A DNA stretch of 25,360 bases from Gemmatimonadota bacterium (GCA_002686955.1 NYZA01000217.1:1-25360), one strand, 5' to 3'; positions 17,236 through 24,863 are shown, numbered from the stretch's first letter. Notes: generated from the letters alone by a model not told the origin. A program made the numbers and translations.

Positions 17236-19167
17236 CTACTGAGCCCCGCCCAACGCCGCCAGCCGGCGGGCCTGTTTCAACATCCGCGCCGCTTCATCTT
17301 CTCGTCCGGCGCTCCGGTAGGCGGCGGCCAGATCGCGGTGGCAGTGGGGATCGAGGGGGGAGAGTCGCGTAGCGCGCTCGAGCTCACGGATCGAATCGGC
17401 GAGGAGCCCGGCGGATCCCAGCACCCGTCCGCGCGCATTGGCGAATCGGCCGTGCTCGTTGGCCAGGCGCATGGCCCGTTCGTCGTGCAGCACGCTGCCG
17501 GTGGGAGGTGTGTGGGGGGGATCGAGGGCTCGGGCCGGGATCGGTGGAAGGGCTCTCGTTTCGATGCCGGGGGGGAAGACGCGCCAGGCCAGGGCTCCAG
17601 GCAGGATGGTCGAGCCTTGCAGGATCTCTTCCTGGTTGTCGAGGAGGGCGTAGCCGGGTCTGCCTCGAGGACCGCCAGAGAGCAGTCCGCGGCAGATGGC
17701 CACGAAGTGGCGCTGGAGGCGCGGCGGGTCGAAGGGCTCGCCTGCTTCGAAGGGTGCCACCGCCCGCAGGAAGGCCCGCACATCGGACTCGACCGCCTTG
17801 TGCATTTCAGGGGCGGCGGCGGCCAAATAGTCGTAGTACCAAGAGCGGCGGAGGAGCTCCTTGTCGATCAGGGCGACATCGCGCCGGACCTCCTCGACCC
17901 TCTGCAGGTAGATGGCGGCGGAGTAGGCGTCCCAGCGGTCGGTGAGCAGGATGGCGTTCGGCTCGAGGCCAGTGAGCAGCGTGCGCGCGTAGTCGTCCAC
18001 CACGGTGTAGTCGGCGCGGGCGGCGATGGGGCGGGAGGCCAGCCCGGCGACGACGATCAACGCGAAGGCCAGGCCGCGCGAGGCCAGGAGAATGGGCCCG
18101 CGCTCCGGAGAGCGGGCGAGGGAGATGCCCGCGAGCAGCGCCAGTGCGATTTCACCCGGAATCAGGTAGGAGCGGATGTCGGGGATGTCGTAGTTCAGCG
18201 TCAGGAGCAGATTGGCGGCGATCACGCCGGCGAGGGCGGCGGCCTCGAGCGAGCGCAGCCTTCGTGTCGGCAGAGCGAGCACTACGATCGCTGCGAGGGC
18301 GGGGACGTCCTCCACGAGCTCGAACCGCAAGAGCTCTCCCGCCGCGGAGATGAGCGATTCCGCGTCTCGGGTGAACATCCACACCTGATACTGCGCGCCC
18401 CGAATATGCCGGGCGAATGCCGACAGGGTGGATGGATCGCCCCAGTTCATCAGGGGGGAGGCGGCGGCGCGGATCGGTAGCTGAAGCACGATCGTGTAGC
18501 CGAGCACCGTCAGTGCGGCGCCCGAGACCAGAGCCCCGAGCCGTCTCGGCTTCGGGAGCCGGGCCAACAGCGCCAGTCCCATCGGTCCCGCGGCGAGCAC
18601 CGATAGATGATTGCCTGCCGCCAGGCCGAATCCGAAGGAGAAGAGAAGGAAGATCCGCCGGCGGCGCTCTTCCCGGGTTGCGTCGAGGCCCTCCAAGCCG
18701 AGAACAAGCAAGGCCGCCGTCAAGAGCGCCGTCAGGGAGTAGACCTCGACCTCTCCCGCGGCCAGCCAGAACGATCTCGAAAGGGCGAAGGCGAGGGCGA
18801 CCAGGCCGGCGGAGGACAGGGCGGAACTGGTGCCGGCACCTCGCCGGGAGCAGCAACGAGCGATCGACCACAGCACCAACCCGACGGTCAGTGCGGCCGG
18901 TGCATGCGAAAGCCAGGGGAGAATCGACGCGGGCGAGCCGGAGGCCCAAGGCGCGAGGCAGTAGCCGACCAGCGCGAAGAGCGGATAGCCGGTCGGATGG
19001 GCGACCCCGCCGGTCATCACGACGGCCATCAGTTCGCCCGAGTCGATCAGGCCCACAACGCCGGAGTTCGAGCCGGAGTACACAAGTGCGGCCACCACGA
19101 CGAGAGCCATGGCGGTCGCTGTGAACAGGATCGCTTCGCGAGTCACGATTCGGGTCGCCGGTCGCAT
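17236..19167 (-). CDS. DUF2723 multi-pass membrane protein (GT-C / O-mannosyltransferase-like) with C-terminal TPR
   Basis: 643 residues. After a first membrane helix (about 13-31) comes the DUF2723 signature LIDSGELMAVVMTGGVAHPT followed by GYPLF near residues 40-65, with the acidic pair typical of GT-C glycosyltransferases. About ten hydrophobic helices extend to residue 370, then a soluble domain, then a TPR-like pair near the C-terminus (LADSIRELERATRLSPLDPH onward). The eukaryotic relative TMEM260 is a protein O-mannosyltransferase, so a sugar-transfer role in the inner membrane is plausible but unproven. It lies downstream of the HU and COX24-like genes on the same strand and converges on rpsT. 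Confidence 0.85.
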   Translation of the reverse strand: MRPATRIVTREAILFTATAMALVVVAALVYSGSNSGVVGLIDSGELMAVVMTGGVAHPTGYPLFALVGYCLAPWASGSPASILPWLSHAPAALTVGLVLWSIARCCSRRGAGTSSALSSAGLVALAFALSRSFWLAAGEVEVYSLTALLTAALLVLGLEGLDATREERRRRIFLLFSFGFGLAAGNHLSVLAAGPMGLALLARLPKPRRLGALVSGAALTVLGYTIVLQLPIRAAASPLMNWGDPSTLSAFARHIRGAQYQVWMFTRDAESLISAAGELLRFELVEDVPALAAIVVLALPTRRLRSLEAAALAGVIAANLLLTLNYDIPDIRSYLIPGEIALALLAGISLARSPERGPILLASRGLAFALIVVAGLASRPIAARADYTVVDDYARTLLTGLEPNAILLTDRWDAYSAAIYLQRVEEVRRDVALIDKELLRRSWYYDYLAAAAPEMHKAVESDVRAFLRAVAPFEAGEPFDPPRLQRHFVAICRGLLSGGPRGRPGYALLDNQEEILQGSTILPGALAWRVFPPGIETRALPPIPARALDPPHTPPTGSVLHDERAMRLANEHGRFANARGRVLGSAGLLADSIRELERATRLSPLDPHCHRDLAAAYRSAGREDEAARMLKQARRLAALGGAQ

Positions 19168-19252
19168 CGACCCGCCGAGCTCGGCGTGATCGAACGACCG
19201 GAGGGGAGTATCGGCACCATGCCGGCCCGCCCCTATCTACGGCCCGCGACGA

Positions 19253-19348
19253 TCAGATCTTCTTCTTTTTGTGACGATTCGCGCGGCGCCGCTTCTTGCG
19301 TTTGTGGGTCGCGATCTTGTGGCGCTTGCGCTTCTTTCCACAGGGCAA
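19253..19348 (-). CDS. 31-residue COX24/AURKAIP1-domain small ribosomal protein (mS38/bS22-like)
   Basis: A very short, extremely basic protein of 31 residues: MPCGKKRKRHKIATHKRKKR, then RRANRHKKKKI. The G-K-K-R-K-R-H-K-x-x-T-H-K-R-K-K-R pattern is that of AURKAIP1/COX24-domain proteins, the family of mitochondrial mS38 and mycobacterial bS22, which sit on the small-subunit rRNA near the decoding region. The start is a TTG at 19348 with a perfect GGAGG eight bases upstream, and the stop is TGA. It lies 66 bases downstream of the HU gene and 85 bases upstream of the DUF2723 gene, so it is probably cotranscribed with HU. It is too small for routine ORF calling. Confidence 0.82.
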   Translation of the reverse strand: MPCGKKRKRHKIATHKRKKRRRANRHKKKKI

Positions 19349-19414
19349 TGAACGATCCTCCTCGCGGGCCGTGGCACGCCGGCACTCTCGGCGCCTGTGC
19401 TCCCCGGCTCGCGG

Positions 19415-19690
19415 TCACCCGGCTACGCGGGCTTTCAGGTCTTTCGATGGCTTGAAAACAGGAACATCTCGTGCGGGAACCGCAACCGAGGCCCCGGTGC
19501 GGGGGTTGCGAGCCATGCGGCCCTTGCGGGACTTCACCTTGAAGCTCCCGAAGCCACGGATTTCGATGTTCTGGCCTTCGCTCAGCGCCTGCGAGATGCA
19601 CTCGATGAGCGCGTCCACACTGGCTGCCGCGTCTTTCTTGGTCAGGCCCGTGTCATCAGCAACTTGCTCGACGAGATCCGCCTTCGTCAT
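19415..19690 (-). CDS. HU-family DNA-binding protein
   Basis: A 91-residue nucleoid protein of the HU/IHF family. The N-terminal helix is MTKADLVEQVADDTGLTKKD, the core strand is IEIRGFGSFKVKSRKGR, and the DNA-binding arm is RMARNPRTGASVAVPARDV, followed by FKPSKDLKARV. The RNPRTG arm tip with its Pro that intercalates between bases is intact. HU and IHF cannot be separated by eye. The ATG at 19690 has GAGGAGG eight bases upstream. The frame is open further upstream but is not family-like. A candidate promoter lies about 180 bases upstream. Confidence 0.95.
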   Translation of the reverse strand: MTKADLVEQVADDTGLTKKDAAASVDALIECISQALSEGQNIEIRGFGSFKVKSRKGRMARNPRTGASVAVPARDVPVFKPSKDLKARVAG

Positions 19691-19867
19691 GTTCGCGTCC
19701 TCCTCGTGACCGCAATGGTGGATGCTTGCCGCCCATCCCGGCCGACCGACGCTTCCGGCGATCGCGCATTGGGTGGACCATCGGCCCGGGCAGCCCCTCT
19801 CCGGCGAGATTGGCTCGTGCATCGTATCTGTATGTGAGAACACACGATACACGCTGCCTGCGACCGG

Positions 19868-19897
19868 ACGCTACCAGACCGATTCCTCGCCTGTCAA
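19868..19897 (-). promoter_or_regulatory. Candidate promoter of the HU gene
   Basis: On the minus strand TTGACA (19897-19892) is followed after 18 bases by TAGCGT (19873-19868), which keeps the three most conserved -10 positions. The predicted leader of about 170 bases is long for HU, so a nearer promoter may exist. Confidence 0.45.
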
Positions 19898-19912
19898 CAC
19901 GCCAAACGCATT

Positions 19913-19929
19913 CGGAAGAAGAACTTCCG
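19913..19929 (-). terminator. Hairpin after the TPR lipoprotein gene
   Basis: Perfect six-base stem CGGAAG / CTTCCG with a five-base loop, 14 bases after the stop. Only a weak T run follows (GTTTGG), so termination efficiency is doubtful. It also separates this gene from the HU promoter. Confidence 0.35.
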
Positions 19930-19943
19930 AGTCCGTGGACGGA

Positions 19944-21191
19944 TCAGCAGTCCGGGTTCGCGAAGAAGAGATCTTCCTCGGCGATCATCTTCGCGTTTAC
20001 CACCTCGACCTTGCCCGATGCGAAGGCGCCGACCTGGGCATCCGCCGCTGCCTGTCGGTACTCCGCGAGCGCCTTACGATAGTGGCGATTCACCGCGTCG
20101 GCCTGCCGCCGGCATTTCGACTCGTTGTATTTCGTCATCGCGCGGTCGCCGTGGCTCTCGTGGATCTCGCCGTACGAAGCGTGGAGCTGCGCGTCGTTCC
20201 CATCAACCGCGAGCCCTCTGCGGACCATCTTCTCGGCGGCTTCCAGGTTGCCCATTTTCACATATGCGATCGAGCAACGGTGCATCGCCCCGAGATTCTC
20301 CGGGTCGAGTCGCACGCACTCCTCCAACGACCCCGCGGCCCCTTTCAGGTCGCCGAGCGCCATCAGGCACTGCCCTTTTCGTGAGTGGGCCATGGCGTTC
20401 GTCCCATCGAGGACGATCAGCCGATCGTAGACCTGGACCGCCATCGGCAGGTCATCGGTGCGGCGGTACGCGATCGCCAACCTCTCGTTGAACTCGAAAT
20501 CGTTCGGCGTCAAGTCGACCGCCGCCGTGAGCGTGGGAATCGAGCGCTCCCACTCCTCTTCTCGCTGGTAGAGCATGCCTATCTTGAAGGCCATCGAGGC
20601 GTCGGTCGGATCGGACGCGAAGACCGCCTCGTACTCCTGAGCCGCATCGAGCAGCTCCTCCTCGTTTTCGAGAAGCTGCGCCAGGCGCCGCCGGGCCTCG
20701 ATGTTGTTCGGGTCATCGTCGATCTGCTTCCTGTACAGCTCGATCGCTTCTTCGTACCCGCCGCCACGGGTCAGGAGCTGGGCCTTGCCGTCGAGGGCGC
20801 TCTTGTTCTCCGGCTCCAGCGCCAACACCGCGTCGTACTCGGCTTCCGCCTCGTCGAATTGCTCCATCTCCCAATAGAGTCCCCCCAGGCGCAGGCGGGC
20901 ATCGATGTGGTTCGGATCGAGATCGAGGACCTTCCGGTAGTTCGATTCAGCGCGTACGAACGCGGACATCTTCGCTTCGGGATTCGCCGCGGTTTTGACC
21001 GCCTTGGCGTATTCGTACGCCGTGGAGTAGGCAATGAGGATCTGTCGTTCGTCGGCCGCCAAGGCCGCTGACTTCGCCGGTGGCGGGCTCTGTGCCGGGT
21101 CTTGCGCGGGATCCGCGGCCTGGGGCTGGGTGCAGCCAGCGAAAAGAATCAGGCCGGCGATGGTCAACGGAAGGGATGAACGCGCGATCAT
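19944..21191 (-). CDS. TPR-repeat lipoprotein
   Basis: 415 residues. It starts with a lipoprotein signal peptide (SSLPLTIAGLILFAGC, lipidated Cys at residue 20) and a Pro/Ala-rich linker. At least eight tetratricopeptide repeats follow from about residue 75 to 355, each with the W/L-G-Y-A-P-type spacing, for example NYRKVLDLDPNHIDARLRLG and YDAVLALEPENKSALDGKAQ. It is presumably anchored in the outer or inner membrane and serves as a scaffold; the partners are unknown. The ATG at 21191 was chosen because GGAG lies five bases upstream and the signal peptide starts there. The frame is open 120 bases further upstream, but that part has no signal-like content. Confidence 0.88.
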   Translation of the reverse strand: MIARSSLPLTIAGLILFAGCTQPQAADPAQDPAQSPPPAKSAALAADERQILIAYSTAYEYAKAVKTAANPEAKMSAFVRAESNYRKVLDLDPNHIDARLRLGGLYWEMEQFDEAEAEYDAVLALEPENKSALDGKAQLLTRGGGYEEAIELYRKQIDDDPNNIEARRRLAQLLENEEELLDAAQEYEAVFASDPTDASMAFKIGMLYQREEEWERSIPTLTAAVDLTPNDFEFNERLAIAYRRTDDLPMAVQVYDRLIVLDGTNAMAHSRKGQCLMALGDLKGAAGSLEECVRLDPENLGAMHRCSIAYVKMGNLEAAEKMVRRGLAVDGNDAQLHASYGEIHESHGDRAMTKYNESKCRRQADAVNRHYRKALAEYRQAAADAQVGAFASGKVEVVNAKMIAEEDLFFANPDC

Positions 21192-21333
21192 GTCGACTCC
21201 GATGTGGCGGGGAAGGGCGAGCAAGTGCTGCCTTCGTGCCGCGGCATGGGGTGGTGAAGGCCGGGAACCATAGCGCAACGGTTCATCGGAGCCGGTCGAG
21301 AATGCCGCCACATCGCCGCCGAGCCGCGCGCGA

Positions 21334-21774
21334 TCACTCCCAGGGCGAATCGAAGAAGCGGCCCGAACCCCCGAATGGGGAGTGACCGTAGTAGTTCCGC
21401 CGCCCCATATCGATGTGGAGGACCATGTGCTCGTTCGGCCGGTAGGTCAGCTCAAGGCCTGGCAGAATCGACCCCGTCGCACCGGGAGAGGCGATGCCCG
21501 ACCCCATCGAGGTGTGGGCAAGATCGAGATGGAACCGAAGGTCGAGCGACTCGTGGAGATTGAGGTCGAACGAGTTGAGCAGAAAGCTCTGCTGCACGGT
21601 GTTGCCACCGCCCGAGATGATGGAGTACTGAAAGCCGTGGTTGCGCTCGAAGAGGCTCGGGCTCAGCAGGCCGCCGCTCGCCGGCGCCCCGAGCCTGAAG
21701 CCGATGTCGCTCGCCGGAGAAACGTCGCCAGGGCTCTGCAGGAGTACGAGGGTTGTGAGCAAGGTGTGAATCAT
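21334..21774 (-). CDS. Small secreted outer-membrane-like protein of unknown function
   Basis: 146 residues with a short signal-like N-terminus (MIHTLLTTLVLLQSPGDVSP). The rest alternates in a beta-rich way: LLSPSLFERNHGFQYSIISG near residues 35-54, then SFLLNSFDLNLHESLDLRFH near 62-81, and LELTYRPNEHMVLHIDMGRR near 105-124, ending in an aromatic SPWE. This 'LSPSRF...S..SGGG...Y.PN....I' layout recalls a family of small outer-membrane proteins often seen in FCB-group genomes; I recall the style but cannot name a family. The frame is open far upstream but overlaps the divergent gene. A good promoter lies just upstream. Confidence 0.72.
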   Translation of the reverse strand: MIHTLLTTLVLLQSPGDVSPASDIGFRLGAPASGGLLSPSLFERNHGFQYSIISGGGNTVQQSFLLNSFDLNLHESLDLRFHLDLAHTSMGSGIASPGATGSILPGLELTYRPNEHMVLHIDMGRRNYYGHSPFGGSGRFFDSPWE

Positions 21775-21801
21775 GGGATCTTCGCCCCTTCCATGGTGAC
21801 G

Positions 21802-21830
21802 AATATCAACCAGCCGGGAGCCGAGGTCAA
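21802..21830 (-). promoter_or_regulatory. Promoter of the small outer-membrane-like gene
   Basis: Minus strand TTGACC (21830-21825), 17-base spacer, GATATT (21807-21802). Five of six -35 and four of six -10 positions match. The start of transcription would be about 20 bases before the ATG at 21774. Confidence 0.6.
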
Positions 21831-21847
21831 CGGCAACGATCGTCACC

Positions 21848-21877
21848 TTGACATCGTGTTCCCGACACCGGTATCTC
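21848..21877 (+). promoter_or_regulatory. Promoter of the 540-residue repeat protein gene
   Basis: TTGACA (21848-21853), 18-base spacer, TATCTC (21872-21877). The -35 is perfect and the -10 is moderate. It gives a leader of about 33 bases before the ATG at 21917, and lies back to back with the opposing promoter at 21802-21830. Confidence 0.55.
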
Positions 21878-21916
21878 GAATCGGTCGAATCGAACCCCGT
21901 CCAAAGAGGAGCCCGC

Positions 21917-23539
21917 ATGCGTCCCCAGCGCGAAATCGGAGGAGCCGTCAACTGGCTTCTGATCCTGCTCGCCACCGCCGGTCTCGTCGCATCGATCATG
22001 ATCCCGGGCCGGGCGATGTCTCGCGCGGAGCACGAGAAGACCCAGGCTCGCAAAGAGATGCTCGAAATCGTCACCTTCGAGAATCGGGCCTACAGCGAGC
22101 GGCAGGAGTACATCGGCACCCTCGATTCCCTCCAGCTCTTCTTGGATTGGCAGACGGAGCGGTACCGGGTGGTTCTCGACTCTCTCGGTGGGTTTTTCGA
22201 AACGCTCGAGCATCCGCTGGAGGAGGTGGATCGGGCGGCGGAGAAGGCGGCCAAGCTCCGGGAGTACCTTCAGTACGTCGAGGATCTGTCGACCAAGGAC
22301 CGCTACGTCGCGATCGCCGACTCGGTCTACCGTTTTCTCAGATATCAGGCCGATATTCAATCCGGCGCGGTCGAGTTCAGGCGGCTCTTCGAGGAGGTGG
22401 CCGATGCGTTGAGCAGTGACGCCATCGAGCCCGCCGAATTCGCCAAGCTGGCCTCCAAGGTGGACAGCCTGGAATTGGTCTTTCGCACCGATCCGGAGCA
22501 GGTCGAGGCGCACAACGCCTACCGCGAAGCGCTCTACCTGACGCGGGGACTGATCCCGGCCCGCGAAAGATTCCAGACATCGCTCGTCGACCTCGACACA
22601 TACCTGGAGTCGGGGGGGCGCTGGCCCGAAGCCCTGCGGCTGGCCGGGCGGCGTGCGGACAGTCTTCGTTTCTGTTTCCTCTTCGGTGGCGACGCGAGCG
22701 CGAACCAGTCGCTCGAATCGATAGGCAACTTTTTGGCATATCGGGCGGATCTGATCGAGCGGCGCGAAGGGTACGAGAGCCTCTTCGGTACCGTGGCCGA
22801 CTATCTGCGCGACGAGAGCCGAGACCCCGAGATCGCTCGTGAGATGTCGAACCACACCGACAGTTTGAAGTACTGCTTCCTCTTCGACACTCCGGGGGTT
22901 CTCGGTATGCCGATCGATCAGACCGGGACCGATGGGGAAGAGGGGACGGAGGTCCATGATCGACCGGTCGATCTGAGCCGAATCTCGAACTTCTTGTACG
23001 GTATGGCATCGGCTTGGAACACTCAGCTCGACAGCCTTACCGAGGTCGTGCCCGAGAGTGAGAGAAGGGCGCATCGCAAGGCACGCGAAGAGCTGAAGTC
23101 GCGGTTCGCCTCGGATCAGGCGGCCAAGCTCGGTCGCGCGACCGGATTCGCGGAGAAGCTCGAGCTGATGCGCGGCGAGCTGGGCGGAAAGCTGGAGAAC
23201 ATCGAAGCCGATCTGGCCGAGCATCGCGCACTGATTCCCGATGTGCGGGCGGCTCTGGAGGCCAGGCTCGCGGGTGGTGCCGGAGAAACCGTGACTCTGG
23301 CTGTTCTGCGCGAGACCTTCGAGAGCAACCTGGCGGGCAACGAGAGCCGATACACTCAGTTGAAATCGCAGATCGAGCGGCTCGATCGGAGCCACTTCCC
23401 CCGATCGAAGCTCTCCACGCACTCGCCTGCGCACCCGCAAGCGATGTATCGCCTGGAAATCGAGGGTGACAAGATCTCGGTACGCTCTTTTCACCGTGAC
23501 GACTTCGGCGAGATCATCGAAGGGGACGCGACCTGGTAG
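21917..23539 (+). CDS. Single-pass membrane protein with ~66-residue helical repeats, unknown function
   Basis: 540 residues. One N-terminal membrane helix (about 15-30, WLLILLATAGLVASIMI) anchors a long, charged, helix-rich domain. The same short motif recurs at regular distance: FLDWQTERY near residue 75, FLRYQADIQ near 140, YLTRGLIPA near 207, FLAYRADLI near 272, and FLYGMASAW near 359. Each unit ends with D-S-L plus an aromatic/F-L-F stretch (residues 183, 248, 315). An acidic linker (about 333-352) precedes the last unit. The C-terminal third is coiled-coil-like. I do not recognise a family. AGAGGA six bases before the ATG supports this start. It converges on the CBS-like gene across the palindromic repeat. 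Confidence 0.8.
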   Translation: MRPQREIGGAVNWLLILLATAGLVASIMIPGRAMSRAEHEKTQARKEMLEIVTFENRAYSERQEYIGTLDSLQLFLDWQTERYRVVLDSLGGFFETLEHPLEEVDRAAEKAAKLREYLQYVEDLSTKDRYVAIADSVYRFLRYQADIQSGAVEFRRLFEEVADALSSDAIEPAEFAKLASKVDSLELVFRTDPEQVEAHNAYREALYLTRGLIPARERFQTSLVDLDTYLESGGRWPEALRLAGRRADSLRFCFLFGGDASANQSLESIGNFLAYRADLIERREGYESLFGTVADYLRDESRDPEIAREMSNHTDSLKYCFLFDTPGVLGMPIDQTGTDGEEGTEVHDRPVDLSRISNFLYGMASAWNTQLDSLTEVVPESERRAHRKAREELKSRFASDQAAKLGRATGFAEKLELMRGELGGKLENIEADLAEHRALIPDVRAALEARLAGGAGETVTLAVLRETFESNLAGNESRYTQLKSQIERLDRSHFPRSKLSTHSPAHPQAMYRLEIEGDKISVRSFHRDDFGEIIEGDATW

Positions 23540-23629
23540 GGGTCCGCGCAGGAACAACTAGCGGCTTTGGCCTCCCATCTGCACCACATATCTGGGCGCC
23601 CGAATCACTGGTTGTTCCTGCGCGGACCC
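23540..23629. repeat. 90-base palindromic repeat element with 19-base perfect inverted arms
   Basis: The left arm GGGTCCGCGCAGGAACAAC (23540-23558) is an exact inverted repeat of 23611-23629. The arms flank 52 bases that contain ATCTGGGCGCC. It fills the whole gap between two convergent stop codons, starting one base after the stop at 23537-23539 and ending seven bases before the stop at 23639-23637. A related partial copy is at 13085-13140 in the opposite orientation and also shares the outer TTAGG (23630-23634). As RNA it would form a strong hairpin on either strand, so it may act as a terminator or processing signal for both genes. Confidence 0.85.
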
Positions 23630-23636
23630 TTAGGAG

Positions 23637-24605
23637 TCAGTCCAAGAACCCCCGCTCCTTCATCCAATCGTCGTTGAATACCGATCCCAGATAGCGTGTT
23701 GCGCTGTCCGGAAAGATCGTGACGATGCGGGCGGGCTCGTCCAGCGAATTCGCTAGCTTCATCGATGCCCAGAGCGCGGCGCCGCTCGATCCGCCCCCGA
23801 GGATCCCCTCGCTCCTCACCAACAGCCGAGCGTGGTGAAATATGTCGTGATCGGATGCGCGGTAGATATCGTCGATGTACTGGAAATCGGGACAGTCGAT
23901 CAGGAACTCGTCGCCCAACCCCTCGACCACGTAGGTATGGGGCTCCACCAGCTTGCCGTGATGAAAGTGGTCGTAGAAGATCGAGCCCTCGGGGTCGACC
24001 GCTATCGTCTTGATGCGCGGGTCCCGCTCTTTTAGAAATCGCGACGTTCCGCACACGGTACCGCCGGTGCCGATGCCCGCCACCAGATAGTCGATCTTTC
24101 CGTCCATCTGGTCCCAGATCTCGGGACCGGTCGTCAGGTAATGAGCCTCATTGTTGTCGGGACTGTTGTGCTGATCGGGGAAGTACGCACCAGGAGTCGC
24201 CGCGGCCATTCGCGGCGTAATATTGTTGTAGCTCTCGGGGGATTCCGGCGGAAGAGTGCTGTCGACGGCATGAACGTCGACATCGAGCGCTCGCAGGAGG
24301 GCCAGCTTCTCTTTGCTCAGCGAATCGCGGACCACTACTTTCAGACGGTATCCCTTCTGGATCGCGACCAGAGCGAGGCCCACCGCGGTATTCCCCGAAG
24401 AGCTCTCGATGATCAACTGTCCAGCCTCGATCTTCCCCTCGGTCTCGGCCTTCTCGATCATATGCCTGGCGATCCGATCCTTCACGCTTCCCGTCGGGTT
24501 CATGAACTCGAGCTTGGCGAAGATCCGGCTTTCGAGACCCGCGGTGATCTTGTTGAGTCGCACGAGGGGTGTGCGGCCGATTGCGTCCAGTATGCTGTTC
24601 AGCAT
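23637..24605 (-). CDS. PLP-dependent cystathionine beta-synthase / cysteine synthase
   Basis: 322 residues, fold-type II PLP enzyme. The cofactor lysine is in NPTGSVKDRIA, about residue 42. The substrate loop is ESSSGNTAVGLAL near 67-79, the phosphate-binding loop is GIGTGGTVCG, and the pyrimidine-ring Ser lies in the C-terminal FPDSATRYL. The stretches VVEGLGDEFLIDCPDF and the ending FNDDWMKERGFLD are those of cystathionine beta-synthase rather than O-acetylserine sulfhydrylase, but the C-terminal CBS regulatory domain is absent. It therefore makes cystathionine or cysteine; the choice needs phylogeny. No strong ribosome binding site is seen before the ATG at 24605. A terminator-like hairpin lies in its 5' region. 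Confidence 0.88.
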   Translation of the reverse strand: MLNSILDAIGRTPLVRLNKITAGLESRIFAKLEFMNPTGSVKDRIARHMIEKAETEGKIEAGQLIIESSSGNTAVGLALVAIQKGYRLKVVVRDSLSKEKLALLRALDVDVHAVDSTLPPESPESYNNITPRMAAATPGAYFPDQHNSPDNNEAHYLTTGPEIWDQMDGKIDYLVAGIGTGGTVCGTSRFLKERDPRIKTIAVDPEGSIFYDHFHHGKLVEPHTYVVEGLGDEFLIDCPDFQYIDDIYRASDHDIFHHARLLVRSEGILGGGSSGAALWASMKLANSLDEPARIVTIFPDSATRYLGSVFNDDWMKERGFLD

Positions 24606-24626
24606 CTCTGCTCAATTCGAAAGGGT

Positions 24627-24667
24627 AATAAAGAAAGCCGGAAACCCCGTGTTCAGCGGCTTCCGGC
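24627..24667 (-). terminator. Rho-independent terminator upstream of the CBS-like gene
   Basis: On the minus strand a seven-base stem GCCGGAA / TTCCGGC (24667-24661 with 24643-24637) is followed by TTTCTTTATT. It stands about 20 bases before the ATG at 24605, so it ends an upstream transcript or acts as an attenuator of the CBS-like gene. Confidence 0.55.
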
Positions 24668-24670
24668 CTC

Positions 24671-24863
24671 CTGCGAGGATCTCTGATCCTCGCAGACGCT
24701 GGTCACCACCGTTGGTAACCAACGGGGTCGTCCAGAGAGGTCCTCAGGGGTGCCCACGCACGTGGTGTCCCGCCGGTGGCTGTGGGAGAGAAGGGTCCTG
24801 ATCGCTATCAGGGGTGACCCGGGGAGGTCGTAGCAGTATCGGCCGAATCGAGAGTATCCCCGG
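24671..24863 (-). ncRNA. Hairpin-rich block, candidate structured RNA or leader of unknown type
   Basis: Consecutive near-perfect inverted repeats crowd this region: 24671-24680 with 24686-24695 (10 bp), CCGTTGG/CCAACGG at 24709-24725 (7 bp, 3-base loop), CCAC/GTGG at 24754-24765, CCTGAT/ATCAGG at 24797-24812, and CCGGGGA/TCCCCGG at 24819-24825 with 24857-24863. A longer-range pair GGTCACC (24701-24707) with GGTGACC (24813-24819) could close a multi-branched fold. The minus strand is favoured because a terminator follows in that direction, immediately before the CBS-like gene. I compared it with SAM, T-box, TPP, cobalamin, c-di-GMP and SAH riboswitches, tmRNA, RNase P, SRP and 6S RNA and recognised none. 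Confidence 0.35.

Noticed and set aside
21827-23557. 576-codon minus-strand frame opposite the repeat protein gene
   Set aside because: It mirrors the plus-strand gene, lacks a plausible ribosome binding site, and runs over the palindromic repeat and the divergent promoters. The plus-strand frame has a membrane helix, a ribosome binding site and regular repeats.
24696-24712. T-box-like sequence (minus strand GGTGGTGACCAGCG)
   Set aside because: The conserved core GGGUGGNACCGCG is interrupted at two places, and the downstream terminator stem does not overlap it, so it cannot act as a T-box antiterminator.
24741-24812. TPP-riboswitch-like GGGGTGCCC and CCTGATC strings on the plus strand
   Set aside because: The conserved CTGAGA and the CCTGATCTGGATAATGCC-type core are absent; the strings belong to local hairpins.
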